NCBI GenBank assembly: GCA_026419775.2
Contig: JAOPGA020000356.1
Span: 1 to 64,000 of the forward strand
Reading direction: 5' to 3'
Origin: Acrasis kona
Lineage: Eukaryota; Heterolobosea; Eutetramitea; Acrasida; Acrasidae
DNA: 64,000 nt
Positions 1 through 7,349 of the stretch are shown one piece after another. A program made the position numbers and the translations under genes. The notes below the pieces were generated by a model. The model ran no database searches and was not told the origin of the DNA. It was given only the letters and a program-made list of their open reading frames with translations. Within the stretch, counting starts at the first letter, position 1. Every line of letters starts with the position of its first letter.

Positions 1-1
1 T

Positions 2-1231
2 ATATTAGGTTGTTTGAAGGAATTAAACTGCCATCACAAGCTGTTTGCAATAACTGGGGACAATGCTTCTAATAATGTTACCCTCACAAACTGTCTTGAG
101 AAGGAATTTGCAACTTTTAGTGAAGAAAGATATATTCGTTGTCTTGGTCATGTTGTCAACCTTGTTGTTCAAACTATTTTGAAAAGTTTGAAAGCAGGGA
201 CAAAGAAAGATGCAAAAACGCTTTTTAAGGACAATGAGCTTTTGGATATTCACGATACATTGTCCCCGATAATGAAAATTAGAGTATTGTCACTGTACAT
301 AAATGGATCTAGTCAGCGAATTGATTTCTGGAAGTATCTTTGTAACTCCACTCAAGTCCCCCAAAAGCAAATACAGTATGATGTGACCAATAGGTGGAAT
401 TCAACGTTTGACATGATTAATGTAGCAGTTGAGTACCAACAACAATGCAATTCATTCATTGAGAACTTTCCTGGTCAACTTTATGGATTAGAGCTTAGTG
501 GTGCAGAATGGGGCCATTTGAAGAATGTTTGCACTGTGCTTAAACACTTTAATGATGTCACAAAGCAAGTGTCAAACAAAAGCCCACAACTTTCATTTAC
601 CTTGCCGCTTTATTATGAAATGTCTGATTTTCTCAATAACATCCAAGATCGAGTACCCCCATATCAGGACATGGATGACATTATCGTTGCAGCGGTTGCA
701 GAAGGTCTAGTGCATTTTAACAAGTACTATACAATGGTGGATGGAAATGACACGTATTTTATAGCTTGCATCCTTGACCCTCGGTTTAAAACAACATTCC
801 TGTACAATCATTTGGAGCATGATGTTGCGGATAACATTTGCAGTGTAATGAGGAGTAAATTAAAAGAACAATATCCTGCGCCACCACAAACACAAACACA
901 GCCTAAGGGAAATAGCATACTTTCAAGAATAACCAGAGTAACAAACAACACTCGTAAATCGGACATTGATGTATACTTTGATACTCCAGTGATAGAGTTG
1001 GATGAATCAAGTCTAGAAACCTTTGATTTGATAGGATGGTGGAGAGATCATCAACGTGACTTTCCACTTTTGGCACGCGCAGCACGAGACTATCTTGCTA
1101 TCCCATTGTCGTCAATAGATGCTGAGAGGCTATTTAGTAAAAGTTCAGATGTCATTAGCTCAAAAAGATATTCACTACATGCTGAGACAATTACCAGTTT
1201 AATGATGTCAAAATCACACTATGACCAATAA
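2..1231 (+). CDS. hAT-family transposase, C-terminal part (cut by window start)
   Basis: The reading frame is open from the first bases, so the N-terminal part lies outside the window. About 409 residues are visible. The segment FAITGDNASNN carries a catalytic acidic residue of the RNase-H-like hAT core. The last ~60 residues (FPLLARAARDYLAIPLSS, then DAERLFSKSSDVISSKR) are the hATC dimerisation domain that marks hAT transposases. The role would be cut-and-paste transposition of a plain DNA transposon. No stop interrupts the visible frame, so this copy may be intact or recent. Downstream lies a GGATACGGAT-rich stretch that probably forms the 3' end of the element. It could also be a domesticated hAT gene, which the window cannot decide. 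Confidence 0.9.
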   Translation: MLGCLKELNCHHKLFAITGDNASNNVTLTNCLEKEFATFSEERYIRCLGHVVNLVVQTILKSLKAGTKKDAKTLFKDNELLDIHDTLSPIMKIRVLSLYINGSSQRIDFWKYLCNSTQVPQKQIQYDVTNRWNSTFDMINVAVEYQQQCNSFIENFPGQLYGLELSGAEWGHLKNVCTVLKHFNDVTKQVSNKSPQLSFTLPLYYEMSDFLNNIQDRVPPYQDMDDIIVAAVAEGLVHFNKYYTMVDGNDTYFIACILDPRFKTTFLYNHLEHDVADNICSVMRSKLKEQYPAPPQTQTQPKGNSILSRITRVTNNTRKSDIDVYFDTPVIELDESSLETFDLIGWWRDHQRDFPLLARAARDYLAIPLSSIDAERLFSKSSDVISSKRYSLHAETITSLMMSKSHYDQ

Positions 1232-1287
1232 TAAATATTCTTTTATGCTCTAATTGTTCTTTGTTATACCTTCATCCCTCTTTACAA

Positions 1288-1415
1288 CCATCCGCGGATT
1301 ATCCGGATACAGCGGATTTAAAACGGATTTTCAATCCTCTTGATTTTATGAACGGATACGGATACGGATGGGATTGTTACAATAATCCGTATCCTATCCC
1401 ATCCCATCCGTGAGG
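1288..1415. repeat. Subterminal/terminal repeats of the hAT element
   Basis: Just downstream of the hAT stop there are many copies of the motif GGAT(A/T)CGGAT and its complement: ATCCGCGGATTATCCGGAT, then CGGATACGGATACGGATGG, then ATCCGTATCC and CATCCCATCCG. Direct and inverted copies are mixed. hAT elements often carry such short subterminal repeats as transposase binding sites. The exact terminal inverted repeat and 8-bp target duplication cannot be set because the 5' end is outside the window. Confidence 0.6.
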
Positions 1416-1460
1416 TGCTCTAATTGTGAATTCATACAAGACAAGATAACAGAAAACATT

Positions 1461-2455
1461 ATGAAACACTTCACACCCTCCAAAAAGTTGACCATTCATG
1501 AAGGATTCAACAAAATAGTAAAACTAAAAAGGACCATTTTATTTGATAAGAATAAACGGATTTTGGGATTTCGGCGTTCTCCTGACAGCGAAAGCGACCA
1601 AGACTATTCATCACTGGCAGTCCAACTTTTAAAACCGTTACCAACTAATAAAATATATCTTTTGGGTGGTAGCGGACCATTTGGTTCCTACACTGTTGCT
1701 AAAGATCTTTCCGACATTTTTCCTAATGTGTGCTTTGTAATTAGGCCTACAGGGAGGTTTTTTCAAGAATTCAAAGACGAAAATAATAATTCACCCTTTA
1801 TGTTGGTTGATGAAGAAAGAAGAGTTTGTTTGGTTAGTGTAGGTAAATTCCGCTGCCTTACAAACTTGAATGATGTAGATAATAAATCTAAAAGTGATGT
1901 GGGGTGGTTGATAAACATTATTGGTAATAAGCGCACGAATAGTAAGATTCTTAAAACAATAGATTCTTGTTTTAAGCCTCAAACTATCCCCTATGAATCT
2001 GTTTTATCTTCTTATTTTTTGTTCATACTACAATGTTGCGCTTACAACGGTCAATTTTTGGTAGACTTAGAGGAACCGTGTGACATGCCGACTTTTACAA
2101 AGATGTTAATTAATGAGATGAATGCATCCGATTCTAGAGATTCTGAAGAAAACAATATGCCATCGCATGATGTCCCTCGAGAGGAATTAATAATTGATTT
2201 CAACTCTATGCCTAGTGATGTAGAGGATGTGGAAGAATAAAATAAAAACAATGGGTTGCTATAAATTCTCTTTGAGGTTTTATAGAATTTGACGAAAGCG
2301 TGGAGCGTGGTGGTGAAAACTTGTACCGTGGTTATAAGAAACGCTTTTCTCTGCTGCACAGTTTTCTGCATCATGTGTCATCTAAACCTGATGCTTTCTC
2401 TGTTCTTTGGGTAGAATTTCTTAACATTTTGTACAAAGGATCTACTCCTCACTAA
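1461..2455 (+). CDS. Unknown protein, probably two exons
   Basis: I do not recognise this gene. The frame is open from 1410, but the first convincing ATG is at 1461 (MKHFTPSKKLTIHEG). The body has a hydrophobic beta-alpha-looking stretch (IYLLGGSGPFGSYTVAKDL, ~residues 62-80), and the frame stops at 2240 after an acidic tail. A second open stretch from about 2286, just after a TTTTATAG acceptor, runs to a TAA at 2455 (for example SLLHSFLHHVSSKPDAFSVL) and looks coding. It probably forms a second exon joined by an intron of about 70 nt, with a donor near 2215. Function is unknown. The gene sits directly next to the end of a hAT element, so it could be passenger DNA. Confidence 0.5.
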
Positions 2456-2646
2456 AATCTATTCATTAGCTTTCATGTTAAAAACATCTTACATGAAGAA
2501 GAATCTTTGTCGTAAACTTAAATAGTCTTGAAATCATCGAGTGCGTATTGCTTGTTCTCTGAGCTCACTCCTTCAGAGCATGTAAAATTAACATTTTAAA
2601 ATCAATTCAAGACTGTTGTTATATTTGTTATAATCAATTTCCAAAA

Positions 2647-2734
2647 GGGGATGTAACTCAGTTGGTAGAGTGTATGCTTTGCATGCATAAAGTCCAGGGT
2701 TCGATTGAAAAAATTGAAACTCCCTGTATCTCCA
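2647..2734 (+). tRNA. tRNA-Ala (anticodon TGC) with 15-nt T-loop insertion
   Basis: The 88-nt gene has acceptor GGGGATG pairing with TATCTCC, D-stem ACTC/GAGT, anticodon stem TATGC/GCATA with loop TTTGCAT (TGC at 2680-2682), variable AAGTC, T-stem CAGGG/CCCTG, discriminator A and a T-run terminator (2736-2742). The T-loop is 22 nt (2700-2721) instead of 7. Its flanks pair as TTCGATT/AATTGAA, leaving a 3-nt bulge ACT beside CCCTG. Cutting after the second base of each bulge (TTCGAT | ... AC | T) removes 15 nt (2706-2720) and leaves TTCGATT, a canonical 7-nt loop and a 73-nt tRNA. The fold is read directly; the splicing is inference. Confidence 0.88.
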
Positions 2735-2769
2735 CTTTTTTTATCTACGATTGAATTTTATTTGTTGTT

Positions 2770-3175
2770 CACTACCCATCCATCTCAAAAGACCTCAATC
2801 TCTATCTATAAATTCACAACTCAACTGAGACCTCAATCTCGCATGAGGGCCTCAACCCATTGCCCACCAAATATACACTAAAGCTATCAAATCTAAAAAG
2901 ACCTCAATCTCTATCTACTAAGTCGCAACCCCACTGAGACCTCAATCTCGTATTTTCTTATCAAGGCCTCAACCCATTACCTACCAACCTACAACTATAT
3001 CTATTAATCTAAGAGACCTCAATCTCATTGCTAGGCCTCAACCCAATCAATCTTTCGAGCCGCAACTCAACTGAGACCTCAATCTCGTAATTTCCTTATA
3101 AAGGCCTCAACCCATCACCTACCAAATCCAAAATGCACCCTCTCCATTCAAGAGGCCTCCTTTTTATCTCAAGAT
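2770..3175. repeat. ~110-bp degenerate tandem repeats, 3-4 units
   Basis: Between tRNA-Ala and the SAP gene lie repeated modules. Each holds two copies of GACCTCAATCTC, separated by a spacer ending in AACTCAACTGA or a variant, followed by GGCCTCAACCCA and a diverged linker. Copies begin near 2788, 2898, 3010 and 3071. The core GAGACCTCAATCTC has inverted arms GAGA/TCTC. Units are diverged in the linkers but strict in the cores. No long ORF crosses the array. Possible roles are a minisatellite or a protein-binding or regulatory array; nothing identifies which. Confidence 0.75.
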
Positions 3176-3232
3176 CTAATTAACCCAGGTTTATGTCTTA
3201 CATAACTCTCATCTATCCCTTATGTGTCCTGA

Positions 3233-3802
3233 TCAAATCTTTCCCCATAAAACGCAAATCACAAATATACAGAGAAATAATAAAGCGGTGGGCGGGTGGG
3301 AGCGATATACAACAGAGGTGTGTATCCAAAGAAAATAAAATTCAAACGGACCAAATAGTAAGTCCGTTGAATTTATACTCAACTCCTGATTGATTAAGGA
3401 GAGATTTGCCAACGGTGATGAAAAATGTATATCTTTCGCGAGATCTGGTCGCTCGGCTTCCCTCCTTCTGGAAACATGTCTATTATATAAAATTAATCTC
3501 TCCATTATTTCTGTTCTGTTTCCCTTTAGTGCTTGCCTCCTCGCGAATAACTGTTTTTTTAGTACTTGGGAATTCATCCAAGAAACTGTATCATAATCAT
3601 CCTCTGTATATATTTCCTCAGATATTTCAAAAATTTCGTCAGTTTCTGCGTCTTCATTTAATGCATCAACATCAGTGGATGGTTGTTGTTTTTGAGAGTC
3701 ATTTGCAGACAGATCTTTTTTCTTTTCGTCCTCCTCTAAAAGTTCATCGTTCAACTCATAATTAATCTGAAGTGGAGCTTCCCCACTCTCTTCCTCAACC
3801 AT
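3233..3802 (-). CDS. Acidic SAP-domain protein
   Basis: The product is about 189 residues. The start was taken at the ATG at 3800-3802 (MVEEESGEAPLQ), because the frame upstream begins without clear context. The first ~75 residues are rich in Glu, Asp and Ser. A SAP-like helix-extended-loop-helix motif follows at about residues 80-115 (NSQVLKKQLFARRQALKGNR then TEIMERLILYNRH). SAP domains bind AT-rich or scaffold DNA in nuclear proteins. The last ~40 residues are hydrophobic and aromatic and look unlike the rest, so an unseen intron or earlier end near 3350 is possible. It lies 150 bp downstream of citrate synthase on the same strand. Confidence 0.6.
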   Translation of the reverse strand: MVEEESGEAPLQINYELNDELLEEDEKKKDLSANDSQKQQPSTDVDALNEDAETDEIFEISEEIYTEDDYDTVSWMNSQVLKKQLFARRQALKGNRTEIMERLILYNRHVSRRREAERPDLAKDIHFSSPLANLSLINQELSINSTDLLFGPFEFYFLWIHTSVVYRSHPPTALLFLCIFVICVLWGKI

Positions 3803-3952
3803 TGTTGTTAAAATTTTGTAACAACACAACCACGATACATTCTCAAGAATGCTTGCTTACTCAGAAGTGCGTTTATTACATAATTATACAACGTGTCGAA
3901 ATAAGACCTCATGACTCTAACACAAACATTCACAACCCAAATCTTCTCAAAC

Positions 3953-5194
3953 TTATTGTCTTTGCAACAATGGCCTAAACTCAGTAGAACTAGGATCCGG
4001 TCCAACATAATTACTTAATGGTCTCATCAATACATTATCTTCTCTCTGCTCGATGACATGTGCAGCCCACCCAGATGTACGTGCAATCACAAAGATGGGA
4101 GTGAAAAAGCTGGTTGGAATGTTGCATAAGTGATACACTACACTTGCATAAAAATCAAGATTTGTTAAAAGTTTTTTTTCTCTGTACATGACCTTCTCAA
4201 TACGTTCTGCGATCTTGAATAAATCCTTTGACTCTTGAGTGTTGATTTTCTCCGAAAGTGCTTTGGCCATCTTTTTGACAATTGCACTTCTTGGGTCGCC
4301 TTTCTTGTATACTCTGTGTCCGAAGCCCATAATGATTTCCTTGTCCTTAATCATTTTCATGACACCTTCCTCTGCTTGGTCAGGATCAGAGAATTGGGAG
4401 ATTAGCTTATAAGCAGCTTCGTTGGCACCTCCATGAAGTGGGCCACGAAGAGTACCTATGGCTGTGGTGACTGCACTGAAGAGGTCGGATGAAGTAGAAG
4501 TTGTGACACGTGCTGCAAAAGTAGAAGCTGCCAAATCATGTTCAGCGTACAAGATTAACGTTTTGTCCACGGCATGGACCATGTCTTCATCAGGTTCTTG
4601 TGTTTGCTTTAAAAGTTTAAGGAAGTTCTGGGCAATAGTGTCTTGCGGCAAAGTGGTTGTGGTAATCCTGATGCCATTTTGATGGAAGTGATGCCAATAT
4701 AGTAGAGCAGGTCCAAAGGATGCAATGAGTTTGTCAGCAGACTCCCATTGATTGTTTTTAGATTTGTGCAGGGATGCATTGTCGCACTCCGGCTCAAAAC
4801 AACCCATAGTGCTTGCAACAGTTCGTAGGATATCCATGGGATTAGAAGTATTAGGCAACTGCTCCAAAATAGTTTTTAAAGGTTTTTGCAATTCTCGATG
4901 CGACGCCATTTTCGATACGTAAAGGTCCAGTTCTTTTTTGTTTGGCAGGTGACCATGAATAAGTAGGAATGCAATTTCTTCGAATGACGAGTGCTCAGCA
5001 AAGTCCATAACATTGTAGCCACGGTAATTGAGGCCCTCGCCAGTCCCAACAGTACAGATGGAGCTCTCACTTGCAATCACCCCAACAAGACCTGGGGAGT
5101 AGTTTTGATTGTTTGATAAGTACAGCGTCTTATGAAAGGAGCGGACTTGTGATACATGTAGTAAATTTTTGAGTGGCCTGAATGATCTAATCAT
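3953..5194 (-). CDS. Mitochondrial 2-methylcitrate synthase / citrate synthase
   Basis: A single 413-residue ORF encodes a full-length citrate synthase of the bacterial-type PrpC/GltA family. It condenses propionyl-CoA (or acetyl-CoA) with oxaloacetate. The N-terminus (MIRSFRPLKNLLHVSQVRSF) is basic and Arg-rich, typical of a mitochondrial presequence. Core motifs follow in order: GLVGVIASESSICTVG, then LNYRGYNVMDFA, the CoA/oxaloacetate His in LRGPLHGGANEAA, the second His in IMGFGHRVYKKGDPRS, the catalytic Asp region LTNLDFYASVVYH, and a C-terminal RPLSNYVGP. The STFAARV/GTLRGPLHGGANEAA pattern is closer to methylcitrate synthases than to classical mitochondrial citrate synthase; substrate preference is inferred. 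A propionyl-CoA carboxylase subunit is encoded at the other end of the window. Confidence 0.9.
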   Translation of the reverse strand: MIRSFRPLKNLLHVSQVRSFHKTLYLSNNQNYSPGLVGVIASESSICTVGTGEGLNYRGYNVMDFAEHSSFEEIAFLLIHGHLPNKKELDLYVSKMASHRELQKPLKTILEQLPNTSNPMDILRTVASTMGCFEPECDNASLHKSKNNQWESADKLIASFGPALLYWHHFHQNGIRITTTTLPQDTIAQNFLKLLKQTQEPDEDMVHAVDKTLILYAEHDLAASTFAARVTTSTSSDLFSAVTTAIGTLRGPLHGGANEAAYKLISQFSDPDQAEEGVMKMIKDKEIIMGFGHRVYKKGDPRSAIVKKMAKALSEKINTQESKDLFKIAERIEKVMYREKKLLTNLDFYASVVYHLCNIPTSFFTPIFVIARTSGWAAHVIEQREDNVLMRPLSNYVGPDPSSTEFRPLLQRQ

Positions 5195-5286
5195 TTATTG
5201 ATTGGTATTCTGCAAACTATTAATATTAATTGTAACAGGTTTGTCTTATTCAGTATTCATCAAAATGTTGTTGGTTCAATAGACTT

Positions 5287-5717
5287 GTTGTAATTAATTG
5301 ATTAATTTGATTAATTTGATTAATCTCCTGATTGCGATTAATCAGATTAATCCGATTAAGAGTAAGTAAGAATTAATCAGAGAAGTAGGAATTTATTTAC
5401 TGCTGTTGTCACTGGTGATTCTCTCATCTCTAGCGAAGCGATAATAGAGCATGAATAAAAGGCAAATGGGTGGANACCACGTTCGTTCCTCCATGTTTGC
5501 CTCAGACACCCAAACTTCTTTATACGACTGATTGCCTGTTCAATAACAATCCTAACCGATCCCAGGTGTTGGTTTTGTTATGCAAGAAGACAATATACAG
5601 TCAACAATCATCCCAACCTCGCCAACTCTAAAAGAAGTTTGATGATCAAATTGTAATTAAGTGATTAATTTGATTAATTTGATTAATCTGATTAATCTGA
5701 TTAATCCAACAATCAAG
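5287..5717 (-). mobile_element. Relic of a DDE_4 (IS5/Harbinger-like) DNA transposon flanked by GATTAAT repeats
   Basis: Two direct copies of a ~65-bp block made of GATTAATTT/GATTAATCT repeats lie at 5287-5360 and 5651-5717. Between them the minus strand reads an open stretch (about 5373-5570) with SVRIVIEQAISRIKKFGCLR and then NERG.HPFAFYSCSIIA. The Glu in VIEQAISRIKKF matches the last catalytic residue and following helix of DDE_4 transposases. Only this C-terminal piece is recognisable; the DDE core upstream is lost. The undetermined base at 5475 falls inside this piece. GATTAAT repeats probably formed the element's ends. Confidence 0.65.
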
Positions 5718-5927
5718 ATTAATTAGAAGAATTGGATTAATTAAATAAAATTTAAAGTTAAGGCAAAATCTTTATTTCACTTAAGGAGAAGAAAAAGATA
5801 TAGATTCAAATATCGACATGTCAACGCCCAAATTACATCGTTGTAATGGAACGAACAGGGTTGTTCTTTTCAAACAAACATGAACAAAAAGTTTATACAA
5901 CAAATGATTCAGTAATAGATGAAAAAG

Positions 5928-6015
5928 TGGAGATACAGGGAGTTTCGTATTTTTTAATCGAACCCTGGACTTTATGCATGCAAAGCATACACTCTACCAA
6001 CTGAGTTACATCCCC
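5928..6015 (-). tRNA. tRNA-Ala (anticodon TGC), second copy with T-loop insertion
   Basis: This 88-nt gene is identical to the copy at 2647 outside the T-loop and is also followed by a T-run. The T-loop (5941-5962) is again 22 nt. Its arms pair as TTCG/CGAA with a bulged ACT next to the T-stem. The first copy has a G.T pair where this one has G-C, so pairing is kept although bases differ. The predicted 15-nt intron (5942-5956) reads TAAAAAATACGAAAC on the gene strand, and its removal again gives TTCGATT. It lies about 200 bp downstream of the GATTAAT transposon relic on the opposite side from citrate synthase. Confidence 0.88.
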
Positions 6016-6421
6016 TTCCTAATAAACAAGTTTATTAAAACCTGCTTACCATATGCGTTATACTCTTTTCATGAAAATTCATGTCATTTAAAAATATTGG
6101 CAAAATTGAGAGCAAGAGTAGCGCAATGCGCGTGCTAGATGGAATAGAAAGTTTCTTTTATGTAGTGGAGGTCTTTCTCAATGGGTCCATGCATAATACT
6201 GAAAGTGGCTTCTAGACTGAAATTTTGTTTGAAAAACGTTTAACTGTAATAAAAATTTAATGTTAACTTTTCACGTGTTGAGATTAGAATATAAATTTGA
6301 ACCTAACAGTTTGGTAGAAATAAATCATCTAATATAATGTCGACCGTTAACACCACATATCCCACTCCATGTTCCTGTCCTTTACTTCGATTCCTCCTAA
6401 CGAATATTGGTAAACCGAAAA
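6016..6421. other. Intergenic stretch, no gene seen
   Basis: This AT-rich region lies between the second tRNA-Ala and the small ankyrin gene. I find no ORF with coding character, RNA gene or clear repeat in it. Confidence 0.5.
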
Positions 6422-7042
6422 ATGAAATTGGTGGACAGATTGGACATCTCGCTGCTGAGCGCTCATTATAAAGCTTGCGAAGAGCTTGATAATATAATCA
6501 AAAATAACGACTTTATAGCAGTACGTTGCTCACGCGTTCAAATATTTACTTTAAAAGATGAGAGCCATGTTAGTGAAATACATTGACGGTACTGGAGCTA
6601 AAGCAAAGGCATTGTCACATCTACTCACATACAAAGATCAAAAAGGAGATAGTATGTTAACGTTATAAACTACAACTCACAGTGAAGCATTTCTACACAA
6701 AGCTTGTCAATCAGGATTTGAGAAAGGTATTTTGATGCTGGTAGAATTTGGGTCTTCCCTAACAGCTCCTAACAATGCTGGAGAGACAGCTATTCAAAAT
6801 ATATCGCCTAAACTTAAAGGGATGATAAGGGCTACAAGCGAAATTAGGTACAACTAACAATTTCATTTTGATTAAATACATTTAGATCCATGAAGGAGAC
6901 GTGCTTATCGTATACCAGGAAATCTGATGAACTAGCTGGAAGTAGTCCTACTATTAGCACATTCCATAGTTTTACTGATAGTATACTCCAATCAAGTCCT
7001 ACTAAGAACACTGAATATCTTAGCAACAGTGTTCCCCTATAG
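6422..7042 (+). CDS. Small ankyrin-repeat protein, four exons
   Basis: Spliced by eye into exons 6422-6520, 6558-6651, 6688-6847 and 6886-7042, with introns of 36-38 nt. The exons sum to 510 nt and keep one frame, giving 169 residues. Exons 1-3 form about two ankyrin repeats: HYKACEELDNIIKNNDF, and TFLHKACQSGFEKGILMLVE with FGSSLTAPNNAGETAIQN. The tail (about residues 118-169) is Ser/Thr-rich and has no recognised domain. Ankyrin repeats mediate protein binding; the partner is unknown. The gene precedes the DOCK gene on the same strand by about 300 bp. The acceptor of intron 2 (GTGAAG|CAT) was chosen because it alone keeps the repeat in frame. Confidence 0.65.
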
Positions 7043-7349
7043 ACTGTACAATTGTTATTTGAAAAAACTAAAGATGGATACTAGTTATCTACAATCAAGT
7101 CATTTCTAAAGAAAATATTATCTCTCGGTTCTATAAACTTTTGTAAAAATCTAGTTTATCTATAATAATTCAGTGGATTTGACTTGTCCATATAATTTTT
7201 GTTTCGCTATATATCAATGCTTAAGGCGCATCTTTAGAATCCTTCTGGTTTAGTTGATCACGTTTTTGGATTGATGTCAATTGTCAATTTTATATTAACG
7301 TAAAAAAGTTCTTTCAAACGGGCAGGTTCTGATAAGCATCACGCACGTC

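Noticed and set aside
2770-3175. Array of repeats that could look like CRISPR
   Set aside because: Units are ~110 bp with several internal cores and related linkers rather than unique equal-length spacers, and the genome is eukaryotic.
5475-5475. Undetermined base
   Set aside because: A single assembly ambiguity inside a transposon relic; no biological meaning.
2647-6015. tRNA-Ala copies as simple pseudogenes
   Set aside because: Every stem is intact, both have T-run terminators, and the insert fold is conserved despite sequence differences.
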